Of a DNA stretch of 8,343 nucleotides, positions 1 to 6,717 are shown piece by piece; position 1 is the stretch's first letter, and every line of letters starts with the position of its first letter. A model generated the notes under the pieces. It searched no databases and was not told the origin of the DNA. It worked only from the letters and a program-made list of their open reading frames with translations. The position numbers and the translations under genes are program-made. The stretch comes from Eubacteriales bacterium (GTDB taxonomy: Bacteria > Bacillota > Clostridia > Oscillospirales > CAG-382): positions 1-8,343 of the forward strand of contig JAQVQF010000099.1 in NCBI GenBank assembly GCA_028701715.1, written 5' to 3'.

Positions 1-192
1 GAAGAAGAAGAAGGCGAAGAATCGTCCAAAACAAGCGACGAAACAAGCGAAGAAAACGGCAACAATGAAGAAGAAGAAGAAGAAGAAGAAGAAGAACTTA
101 CAGACCTTGAAACCGTTTTATTTTACCCCATTATCTATGAAAAAAGAATCCAAAAGCAGTATTATACCTACAAGCCCCTGCCCACAGCGTAA
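1..192 (+). CDS. C-terminal end of an unidentified acidic, Glu-rich protein (partial, 5' end outside the window)
   Basis: Reading frame 1 is open from the first base and ends at TAA (190-192), giving the last 63 residues. The first 32 or so are almost all Glu, Ser, Asn, Gly, Thr, Asp and Lys, including ten consecutive Glu codons (67-96). This is an acidic, probably disordered segment. The final 25 or so residues are different: mixed hydrophobic, Tyr- and Lys-rich, ending in KPLPTA. No membrane helix or sorting signal is visible in this part. The composition resembles the acidic stalk of the DUF4434 protein just downstream, so an exported or surface protein is possible, but that is inference. 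A strong hairpin follows about 50 bases after the stop. Family and function cannot be assigned from this fragment. Confidence 0.75.
   Translation, partial: EEEEGEESSKTSDETSEENGNNEEEEEEEEEELTDLETVLFYPIIYEKRIQKQYYTYKPLPTA
67..96 (+). repeat. (GAA)10 in-frame trinucleotide tract
   Basis: Ten uninterrupted GAA triplets encode ten Glu residues in the C-terminal part of the partial upstream gene. A further run of GAA codons lies at 1-12. Slippage here would change the length of the acidic segment by whole codons without shifting the frame. Confidence 0.9.
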
Positions 193-209
193 ATTTTCCG
201 TATAAATTT

Positions 210-225
210 ATTATTAATTAATAAT
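210..225. repeat. 16-bp perfect palindrome made only of A and T
   Basis: ATTATTAATTAATAAT is identical to its reverse complement. It lies in the AT-rich spacer (193-318) between the upstream gene's stop and the terminator-like hairpin. It has operator-like symmetry, but such palindromes arise easily in pure AT sequence. I see no convincing -35/-10 pair anywhere in 193-318. Confidence 0.4.
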
Positions 226-241
226 TATATATACTGACGCA

Positions 242-273
242 CGGCGGACGGTTTTCCGTCCGCCGCTTTAATT
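242..273 (+). terminator. Probable intrinsic terminator of the upstream partial gene
   Basis: A perfect 10-bp GC-rich stem (242-251 with 256-265) closes a TTTT loop and is followed by a short, interrupted T-rich stretch (CTTTAATTATT). The stem is strong and the U-tract is weak. It sits 49 bases after the stop codon and 53 bases before the DUF4434 start, so it probably separates the two transcription units, perhaps leakily. Confidence 0.6.
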
Positions 274-318
274 ATTCTGACGTTATTATTATTTGCATAT
301 AAGGAAAGGAACCGACAC

Positions 319-2067
319 ATGAAATTAAAATCTCCGCTGCCTTTGATTTCATTATTACTCGTAATCATTCTAACTCTGTCATTCACGGGAGGTATATTTG
401 TCATGGCCGAAAGTGATTCGCAAAACGAAACGCCCGTCGTCGAGCCTTCCCCCGAAAAAATGCTTTCCGGGGGTATTTCTCCGATAACAGGCACCTTTAT
501 CCAGCCTTGGGTGTATACTAATTATTCCGATGAGCGCTGGGAGCAGGAATTTGCCATGTGGAAGGAACTTGGTATCGAATACATAATTATGGGCGACACC
601 TTAAGCTGCAAGGCGGAACCCATCAACGACCCTTCAAAATGGACAATAACCGCTGATTACGCCACACAGAATCCCGCTTTCTCAAAGGGCAATGATGTTT
701 TTACAATACTCTTTGAAAAATGCAAGGCTCACGGTATAAAAATATATGCCGGAATGGGTAACACCACCGCCGGCTGGCCTTATCTTGATATTAACGCAAC
801 CGGCTTCACTAACATTTGCACCATGTTTGCATCGGTAGCTGAAGACATTTACAATGTATATTACACCGCGTATCCGGAAACCTTTGCGGGCTTCTATTTC
901 GTACCGGAGCTTTATAATTCCTCCAATTTCGACAGCGCAACAAACCGCACAAAATACGTCAACAACCTTACGGCTGGTTTTGATATTGTATTTGACAAGC
1001 TTAATTCCTTAAACCCGGAGCTGCCGTTTATCTTCTCACCGTATGTCAACATGTTCGGCGGCGGCTGGGTTTCCAAATCCCCCGAAAATATAGGGCTTTT
1101 CTGGAAGGAGCTGCTTGCCGCGGCGGGATTCCGCGACGGTGATATTCTCTGCCCGCAGGACAGCGTCGGTGCGGGCGGCAACGACCTTGAAAACCTTGCG
1201 GTTGTGACGGCGGCCTACAGGTATGCCGTGGACAACTGCGGCAAGGATATTCAGCTCTGGTCCAACTGCGAGATATTTGTACAGCCGCCGCAAGGCAAAT
1301 TTTATGATGAATATGACGGTTACAATTATTGGGAATCTTGCAGCATCGACCGCATGGTAAGTCAATTTCAAATAGTTTCGCAGTATGTGGACCTCATTTT
1401 CGTTTTCGCCGTACCGCATTACCTTTCGCCTTATAACACGGTGGACGGATATTACGATTCCTATTTATATTATCTTGAAAACGGAGTGCTCGATTCCACC
1501 CCTCCGACTCCCCCGACGGAATTTAAAACATTATATCAAACGGTGAACGGTAAAAAAACACTAACGATATATTGGTCCGGGATGTATGATAACATAGGAA
1601 TACACAGAGTGAATATATATAGAGACGGCGAGTTCTTTACATATCGAAGAGCAACCAGAAACGAAGGCACAACGAGCGGCGACGCTTATCCCAACAATTT
1701 TATCGATATGGATTATGATCCCGATACGGCTACAGCTGTCACCTATGAATTTGAGGTTATCGACTGCTCGGGCAATATCAGCGAGCGCGTTTCGTTTACC
1801 GTCGAACCCGGCTCCGTTCCTAACGGCGTCAAGCTCAGCAGACCGTATAACGGTCCCGTAGATGAATCGAACGAAGCTTCCGAAGAAGCTTCCGAAGAAG
1901 CTTCTGAAACTTCTTCCGAAGAGGAAGAAAGCCTTGTATCGGATGTAAGCACCCCGTCGGAAGAAAAATCCTCCTTCCCCGCTTGGGCGATATATGCTGT
2001 CGCGGCGGCAGCGGTCGCCGTAATTGCGGCGGTCACCGTTTTGATTATTAAAAAGAAGAAGAAATAA
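319..2067 (+). CDS. Secreted, membrane-anchored DUF4434 TIM-barrel (glycosidase-like) protein
   Basis: 582 residues. A Lys-start signal peptide covers about 1-30, with likely cleavage after V-M-A30. Residues 53-390 match my memory of DUF4434, a TIM-barrel family related to glycoside hydrolases: it opens with the typical GTFIQPW (58-64). Candidate active-site acids are E197 in FVPELYN, D281 in CPQDSVGAGG and E318 in LWSNCEIF. Residues 394-497 form a fibronectin III-like beta domain, introduced by PPTPP and containing DNIGIHRVNIYRDG. Then come an acidic Ser/Glu stalk (515-552) with three EASE repeats, one hydrophobic helix (553-577) and five terminal lysines, which would hold the protein on the outer face of the membrane. 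The ATG is supported by AAAGGA (305-310), 8 bases upstream. It is 61 bases from the dockerin gene and probably co-transcribed with it. The enzymatic substrate is unknown; glycan hydrolysis is inference from fold and context. Confidence 0.85.
   Translation: MKLKSPLPLISLLLVIILTLSFTGGIFVMAESDSQNETPVVEPSPEKMLSGGISPITGTFIQPWVYTNYSDERWEQEFAMWKELGIEYIIMGDTLSCKAEPINDPSKWTITADYATQNPAFSKGNDVFTILFEKCKAHGIKIYAGMGNTTAGWPYLDINATGFTNICTMFASVAEDIYNVYYTAYPETFAGFYFVPELYNSSNFDSATNRTKYVNNLTAGFDIVFDKLNSLNPELPFIFSPYVNMFGGGWVSKSPENIGLFWKELLAAAGFRDGDILCPQDSVGAGGNDLENLAVVTAAYRYAVDNCGKDIQLWSNCEIFVQPPQGKFYDEYDGYNYWESCSIDRMVSQFQIVSQYVDLIFVFAVPHYLSPYNTVDGYYDSYLYYLENGVLDSTPPTPPTEFKTLYQTVNGKKTLTIYWSGMYDNIGIHRVNIYRDGEFFTYRRATRNEGTTSGDAYPNNFIDMDYDPDTATAVTYEFEVIDCSGNISERVSFTVEPGSVPNGVKLSRPYNGPVDESNEASEEASEEASETSSEEEESLVSDVSTPSEEKSSFPAWAIYAVAAAAVAVIAAVTVLIIKKKKK
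1873..1908 (+). repeat. Three tandem 12-base units encoding (EASE)3
   Basis: The unit GAAGCTTCCGAA occurs three times head to tail, the last with one C-to-T change. It encodes residues 519-530 of the DUF4434 protein, inside the acidic stalk before the membrane anchor. The near-identity at DNA level suggests recent expansion by slippage, so stalk length may vary between strains. Confidence 0.9.
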
Positions 2068-2075
2068 CAATCGAT

Positions 2076-2099
2076 ATACCCCGGCTTATACCGGGGTAT
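2076..2099 (+). promoter_or_regulatory. Intergenic hairpin without U-tract between the two glycosidase-like genes
   Basis: A 9-bp perfect stem (2076-2084 with 2091-2099) with a 6-base loop sits 8 bases after the DUF4434 stop and 15 bases before the Shine-Dalgarno site of the next gene. It is followed by GAATTTACAG, not a T-run, so it does not look like an intrinsic terminator. It could protect the 3' end of the upstream message, mark a processing site or partly attenuate read-through. Confidence 0.55.
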
Positions 2100-2114
2100 G
2101 AATTTACAGCCTGT

Positions 2115-2121
2115 AAAGGGG
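2115..2121 (+). promoter_or_regulatory. Ribosome binding site of the dockerin-GHL10 gene
   Basis: AAAGGGG lies 7 bases before ATG 2129 and fixes that start. The protein then begins with a normal MIKR signal peptide. Confidence 0.7.
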
Positions 2122-2128
2122 TATTGCT

Positions 2129-4573
2129 ATGATAAAACGCATCATTTCGCTTTTACTGACGGCAGCCGCCGTGATTATAACCGCGTCTCCGATTATTTCA
2201 ATAACCTCATACGCCGTGTCGAAAAGCATTACATACACCGTCGACGGCGAAAACTGCGGACGCGGCGACGGAGAATTAATAGTATATACGCGATCGGGAG
2301 AAAATACCGGTACGAACGTATGGGGCTATGAGGTTCGCGTGGACGGTGACGGTAAGGTAATATCAGTCGGCGGAAACAACTCCGTCGTACCCGAAAACGG
2401 CTTGGTGGTTTCCGGTCACAATTCGAGTTATGATGACGGCAGAAAGTCGGCATCTTTTCTTTCCGACAATGTAAGCGTAGGCGATTATATCGTTTATAAT
2501 AGTAAGACGATGCTTATCATCATAACGGATGAAAGGACATTCCCGTCATATGATATAACCGTCAGTTATAATGCGGAAAATACCAGCCGCGGCACGAATA
2601 TGACTGTCGTATATTCCTCAGGCACGGCAACGGGTACCAATGAATGGGGATATGAGGTCTGCGTTGACGGTAACGGCTTGGTCGTTTCTGTCGGCGGGAA
2701 CAACAACAATATACCCGCCGGAGGCTACGTGGTTTCCGGGCATAATACCGCCGGCGCTTATCTGGAGCAAAACGTGCTTATCGGCATGAGCGCGGCCATC
2801 AATCGCACCGCAAAAACCGTCACCTTCACCTACACCGCATACACGATGTATAAAGGCGACGAATCGCGTCTTGACGAGCTCTATTCGCTGTATGACGAGG
2901 ACGCGGCGTTATGCGCCGTCGTCGATTATGAATCCGCTTATCAGGCGTTGCAAAAGGCGTCGGACGACCTTGAGGCGGCGCACGCGGCCTTTGAAAGCAG
3001 CGGAGACTATATGACCTATTTGTCCTTCAGCGACAGTATCGGAACGGTGTTCGACGGGATAAGCGCCATGCTCAGCGAAAGCGTGCCCGTGGAATACCGC
3101 GGCGTATGGATACGTCCGACTCAGACGACCCGGGAGCAGGTAGCGGAGGTTGTACAGCAGCTCTATGACAACGGCATTAACACCCTCTGTATAGAGACTC
3201 TCTATAACGGTTATATGATTATGCCGATGCCGGAGGATTCGCTGTTTGAGCAAAATCCCGCCTGGGCGGGCTTCGATATGCTTGAGGCTTTTATCGAGGA
3301 ATGCCACGCGCGGCAGATGGAGCTTCATCTGTGGATGCCGGTCTTTTATGTCGGGCACACCAATACGGGCGGATATACGGTATATGACAAAAAACCCGAA
3401 TGGCGGCTTGAGGATGAAAACGGCAACACAACCTCAGATTCCTTTTTGTTTCTCAACCCCTGCAACGAAGAGGTTCAGGATTTCCTTATCGAAACCTACG
3501 AGTATATTTTAAGCACATATGACGCGGACGGGTTTCAGCTCGACTATATCAGATTTCCCGACTCCTCCTGGGGCTTCAATGACGAAACAGTACAGGGCTT
3601 TTATCAAAAAACCGGAATCACCGTAACCGGCTATGTCCCGACCGCCGCTTGGTGGAAAAGCTTTTGCGAATACAGAGCCTCCTTTGTCACGGAATTTGTG
3701 GGCAGGGTGAGAGCAATGATCGATGAAGTCGCACCGGGAGTAATCCTCTCGGCAGACACCTTCCCGAGCATTGACACCGCCGTGTACGGAATCTGTCAGG
3801 ACAGCGCCGCTTGGATAAGAAACGGCTGGATGGATCTAATATATCCCATGGCTTACGGAGTCGGTAGTCCGGAGGTTTATTTACCTAAGTATGAGGAAAA
3901 CAGCCTTAATCCCTCCATCGCCTGCGGCCTGGGCGCTTTCGAGGGAAGTGTAGACGCTTATGTATACCTGCATCAGATACGAGTGTGCAGGTCGTACGGC
4001 TGTCTCGGACAGGTCGCCTTTGAAAGCTCGACCTATCTCAATAAAAGCATAGGGGAAGCCTGCGTCGCGGGTCCGTATTCGGTAAAAGCGGTATGTCCGT
4101 CGTGGGACAAGACCGAATCGCTGGTTATGTACACCGAATATATTAAAAAGCGCATAAACGAAACGCTTGTGTATCTCGGCTGTATCAGCGAAGCCGAAGC
4201 CGCTTCCCTTTCCGCAAAGGCGGACGAGGCAACGGCTCTGTTTGGCATATCGAACGACACGGCAATTTCCTCCCTCAAGGCGGAATTTGAAAAGGTATCC
4301 GACACAGCCGCAAAAGCCGCTCTTCTCGCCGACGCGGAATATCTGAGGAAAATAAACCTCCTCCCGGAAAACGACGTAAGCTCGGCAGTTCCCGGCGACG
4401 CAAACGGCGACGGCAAGCTTACCGTAACCGACTATATCTCGGTAAGGCTGCATATTTTAGGTATAATAACCCTCGACGGGAGCAATTATCAAAACGCCGA
4501 TATTGATTCAAACGGTGTGCTTAACGTAACGGATTATATTATAATACGATTAAAGCTGCTCGGTATATTATAA
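2129..4573 (+). CDS. Secreted GHL10 (DUF187-type) glycoside-hydrolase-like protein with C-terminal type I dockerin
   Basis: 814 residues. The signal peptide spans 1-29 (MIKR start, cleavage near SYA29). Two related beta domains follow (about 33-133 and 142-236), each carrying WGYEV, SVGGNN and VVSGHN; this type of module also precedes GHL10 domains elsewhere. A helical stretch (about 240-318) leads to the GHL10 barrel (about 320-650). The barrel shows YRGVWIRP (323-330), the family signature DGFQLDYIRFP (467-477, D472 a candidate catalytic acid) and WIRNGWMDLIYPMAYG (562-577). Another helical segment (about 655-748) precedes the dockerin (755-814). Its two calcium loops are D757-N759-D761...D768 and D791-D793-N795...D802, each followed by a helix. 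Val-Thr occupies positions 10-11 of both loops. The dockerin implies docking to a cohesin scaffoldin not encoded here. The gene is probably in an operon with the DUF4434 gene. The exact polysaccharide or peptidoglycan-type substrate cannot be told. Confidence 0.9.
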   Translation: MIKRIISLLLTAAAVIITASPIISITSYAVSKSITYTVDGENCGRGDGELIVYTRSGENTGTNVWGYEVRVDGDGKVISVGGNNSVVPENGLVVSGHNSSYDDGRKSASFLSDNVSVGDYIVYNSKTMLIIITDERTFPSYDITVSYNAENTSRGTNMTVVYSSGTATGTNEWGYEVCVDGNGLVVSVGGNNNNIPAGGYVVSGHNTAGAYLEQNVLIGMSAAINRTAKTVTFTYTAYTMYKGDESRLDELYSLYDEDAALCAVVDYESAYQALQKASDDLEAAHAAFESSGDYMTYLSFSDSIGTVFDGISAMLSESVPVEYRGVWIRPTQTTREQVAEVVQQLYDNGINTLCIETLYNGYMIMPMPEDSLFEQNPAWAGFDMLEAFIEECHARQMELHLWMPVFYVGHTNTGGYTVYDKKPEWRLEDENGNTTSDSFLFLNPCNEEVQDFLIETYEYILSTYDADGFQLDYIRFPDSSWGFNDETVQGFYQKTGITVTGYVPTAAWWKSFCEYRASFVTEFVGRVRAMIDEVAPGVILSADTFPSIDTAVYGICQDSAAWIRNGWMDLIYPMAYGVGSPEVYLPKYEENSLNPSIACGLGAFEGSVDAYVYLHQIRVCRSYGCLGQVAFESSTYLNKSIGEACVAGPYSVKAVCPSWDKTESLVMYTEYIKKRINETLVYLGCISEAEAASLSAKADEATALFGISNDTAISSLKAEFEKVSDTAAKAALLADAEYLRKINLLPENDVSSAVPGDANGDGKLTVTDYISVRLHILGIITLDGSNYQNADIDSNGVLNVTDYIIIRLKLLGIL

Positions 4574-4588
4574 ACATAAATTTAAACA

Positions 4589-4622
4589 CCCGCCGTATTC
4601 GGGATATACGGCGGGCGTTTTT
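4589..4622 (+). terminator. Intrinsic terminator of the DUF4434/dockerin unit
   Basis: A perfect 10-bp stem (4589-4598 with 4606-4615) has a 7-base loop and is followed by CG and TTTTT (4618-4622). It starts 16 bases after the dockerin gene's stop. Read on the opposite strand, the same hairpin is followed by GTTTAAATTT, so it may also weakly stop the convergent operon, whose last stop is at 4716. Confidence 0.88.
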
Positions 4623-4715
4623 GATTTATTCAGTGTACATTAAAAACACAGAAAGATTTCAAATAATAATAAACCCGTTTATTACCACAGGATATATCTT
4701 AACTTTTTACGGTAT
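4623..4715. other. Convergent AT-rich spacer, no gene
   Basis: This lies between the + strand terminator and the stop of the minus operon. It holds only a weak AT stem (4668-4673 with 4678-4683, CCCG loop) that has no T-run on either side. I see no open frame with a ribosome binding site and no clear terminator dedicated to the minus operon. Confidence 0.6.
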
Positions 4716-6155
4716 TTATTCATAATCCGGTTTATAGATTACCCAAAACAGATAATCGCCGCCATAACGAGAAACGGCATCCATCAGCCGGTCAACAGAA
4801 TAATTAATCCTTTCGAGAGTTATAATCAAATTTTCATAAACCTCCACATAATAATCGTCTCTTTCCTGCCAATAAGGACCGTCGATATCTATGCCGTGTA
4901 TTTCTGCCGTTAAATTATTTTGTCGTATATGTTCCGAGAAAGCCTCCGCCGATTTTTTATCATTAAAGCTCACATAATAACAAACGGTTTTTTCTTTATT
5001 GAAATCAATATTAAGACAGCGTAGCAATAAATCGTTGTACATCCGCGCCAATTCCCTGTGGTCGGGGAGCAGGCTTTTATATTTTTTACAGCCGAGCGAT
5101 TTTGAAGCTTCAAAAGCCAATTCACGGTGACGCCATTTAGAAAAATATTTTTTCAGCGTTTTTTCATGCTTATCCCTGCCTTTTTCCGGTATGTATATAT
5201 AATATGTTGTTGCGGTTGTGCCTGTTTCGGCTTCGAATCCCGCAAAGAACCAGCCTTTTATCATACAGTAATGATATAAATCGGCTGCTTTTTTATACAG
5301 ATAATACTCATCGCATTTGTTAAAAACATCAAACGTGATTTTAACGCTTACAAGACAACCGTTAACCAACATATATGAACTCAACGGCACTCCGATAAGC
5401 TTATCTCCGCGTTTATATAAATCGGTATAAAAATATTTTCTGCGGCAAAGGTATCTTATAATATAAAAAACCATATTAAAGCTGACTATAACAAGCATTA
5501 TAAAATAAACGATACCTAACCATATTGAAAACTTAATTAACGATTCTCCCATACAATACAATACAGTACCGATAATTGCTGCTCCGGAACAATAAACCGC
5601 ATACATAAATCCCCTGAGAAAGCCTACATAAAATGTTATTACCCCTGATAACGTAAGTATTATGCTTAATGCTAAAAGGAAAAGGAGATAACTTTCCAAC
5701 TCCATACCGCTTTTATATTCATAAAGTATTGTCATAAACAAAAGGAGCGATACGCTAATCTGACATACGGCAAGCACTCGTCTTATTAAGGCTTTTTGCG
5801 GAGTAAGGTTTGATGTGTTGTAATAACCTTTCTTCGCTTGATTTTTAATAGCTAAATACTGCTGGGCGGTACGGCTTTCCATAACATAGATTTTGACTTT
5901 GGCTTTAGGTCGGTGTAACTTATCATCAAGTTCATATATGTGAAACACTTTTTTCAATATTCTGCCGGGAACGTTATATAAAATAATTATAACATTCAAC
6001 GCCGTCGAAAGTAAAACCCATGTGCTGAAACCGTTGGTATTCCAGGGGTGGTTGACTTCAATTAAAATCGCCGCAGCCGTTGTTACAGATATAATAGTAC
6101 CGTCTGTCAGGCACCAGAGGAGCCATTTAAGTTTACCGTATAACGATTTGTTCAA
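4716..6155 (-). CDS. Six-helix membrane protein with C-terminal RraB-like domain
   Basis: 479 residues. The start is TTG (6153-6155), supported by AGGAGA (6163-6168) 7 bases upstream, and no better ATG is near. Hydrophobic helices lie at about 11-32, 45-62, 126-145, 153-180, 183-202 and 208-234, with a basic cytosol-like loop between the second and third (66-125). Residues 240-479 are soluble. The last 90 or so (about 391-476) read like RraB, the protein inhibitor of RNase E. They show YYVSF, then an Ala/Glu helix, an acidic break, DYYVEVYE, a second helix and RYGGDYLFW (463-471), recalling RraB's closing Gly-Gly-x-Tyr-x-x-Trp. The RraB match is from memory and moderate; the membrane topology is clear. 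It begins 18 bases after the transglycosylase stop, so it is the last operon gene. It is much more AT-rich than the genes before it. Function unknown. Confidence 0.75.
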   Translation of the reverse strand: MNKSLYGKLKWLLWCLTDGTIISVTTAAAILIEVNHPWNTNGFSTWVLLSTALNVIIILYNVPGRILKKVFHIYELDDKLHRPKAKVKIYVMESRTAQQYLAIKNQAKKGYYNTSNLTPQKALIRRVLAVCQISVSLLLFMTILYEYKSGMELESYLLFLLALSIILTLSGVITFYVGFLRGFMYAVYCSGAAIIGTVLYCMGESLIKFSIWLGIVYFIMLVIVSFNMVFYIIRYLCRRKYFYTDLYKRGDKLIGVPLSSYMLVNGCLVSVKITFDVFNKCDEYYLYKKAADLYHYCMIKGWFFAGFEAETGTTATTYYIYIPEKGRDKHEKTLKKYFSKWRHRELAFEASKSLGCKKYKSLLPDHRELARMYNDLLLRCLNIDFNKEKTVCYYVSFNDKKSAEAFSEHIRQNNLTAEIHGIDIDGPYWQERDDYYVEVYENLIITLERINYSVDRLMDAVSRYGGDYLFWVIYKPDYE

Positions 6156-6162
6156 ATTTCAG

Positions 6163-6168
6163 TCTCCT
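6163..6168 (-). promoter_or_regulatory. Ribosome binding site that fixes a TTG start
   Basis: On the minus strand AGGAGA precedes TTG 6155 by 7 bases. This is the best Shine-Dalgarno match near the N-terminus and supports TTG as the true initiator of the 479-residue membrane protein. Confidence 0.75.
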
Positions 6169-6173
6169 AATAT

Positions 6174-6716
6174 TTATTTTTCAAGCTTTCCGATATATAT
6201 CTCCCTACCGGAAGCAACACGCTTAACATACGCCGCGGTTTCCCTGAAAGGAATTTTAATAAGCGTTATCCCGTCGGCGGAATATTCCGTATCGGCAAGC
6301 CACAATTTTACGTTGCCTATACCGGCGTTGTAAGCGGCGGTAACGGTGTTCCAGTCGCCCAGCAGCTTATACAGATAAGCCAAATAATACGTGCCGAAAT
6401 TTATACTCGTTTCGGGGTCGCATAAATCATAATTATCAATGCTCAGCTTACCGGCAATCTCCTCCGCCGTACCGGGTAAAAGCTGCATCAGCCCCACCGC
6501 TCCGGCCGGGGATACCGCGTTCGGGTCATAGCCGCTTTCGGCATATATAACGGCGCAAACCAGATCCGCCGGCACCGAATAGGTGTCGGAATACAGTAAT
6601 ATTTCCTCTTTGTATCTCAGCGGGTAGTACTTGACGAAAAAAAGCTCGTATAACAAAAGCCCGCCAAGGATCAGCGCAAGCGCCGCCGATAAAATAAATG
6701 TACGGCGTTTTTTCAC
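6174..6716 (-). CDS. Membrane-anchored SLT-family lytic transglycosylase
   Basis: 180 residues from GTG 6716. The N-terminus KKRR plus one hydrophobic helix (about 6-26) is a signal anchor. The rest is a single SLT goose-lysozyme-like domain (about 35-170). Catalytic Glu is E60 in YAESGYDPNA, followed by GAVGLMQLLPGTA (72-84), AAYNAG (127-132) and ETAAYVKRV near the end. It cleaves the MurNAc-GlcNAc bond of peptidoglycan to 1,6-anhydro ends, outside the membrane. GTG is chosen because GAGAGGG (6722-6728) lies 5 bases upstream and it places KKRR at the N-terminus. ATG 6743 would add nine acidic or mixed residues, overlap coaE by 26 bases and has no Shine-Dalgarno site. With GTG the gene begins one base after the coaE stop, so translation is probably coupled. 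It is short compared with full Slt70 but normal for Gram-positive SLT proteins. Confidence 0.9.
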   Translation of the reverse strand: MKKRRTFILSAALALILGGLLLYELFFVKYYPLRYKEEILLYSDTYSVPADLVCAVIYAESGYDPNAVSPAGAVGLMQLLPGTAEEIAGKLSIDNYDLCDPETSINFGTYYLAYLYKLLGDWNTVTAAYNAGIGNVKLWLADTEYSADGITLIKIPFRETAAYVKRVASGREIYIGKLEK

Positions 6717-6717
6717 G

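Noticed and set aside
193..318. A promoter for the DUF4434 gene
   Set aside because: The spacer is AT-rich with several TATA-like words, but none has a credible -35 at 16-18 bases, so no promoter is called.
1561..2070. 169-codon open frame antisense to the DUF4434 gene
   Set aside because: It comes from the biased codons of the stalk and beta domain read backwards, with Arg/Phe-rich, domain-free product. It is a shadow of the real gene.
2076..2099. Hairpin as an intrinsic terminator
   Set aside because: No T-run follows the stem on the + strand, so it is listed as an intergenic hairpin instead.
3881..4453. 190-codon open frame antisense to the dockerin-GHL10 gene
   Set aside because: It lies wholly inside a well-supported coding region. 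The product has no recognisable domain and no ribosome binding site stands out.
4668..4683. AT-rich stem as terminator of the minus operon
   Set aside because: Six weak base pairs and no T-run after it. The bidirectional use of the hairpin at 4589-4615 is more likely.
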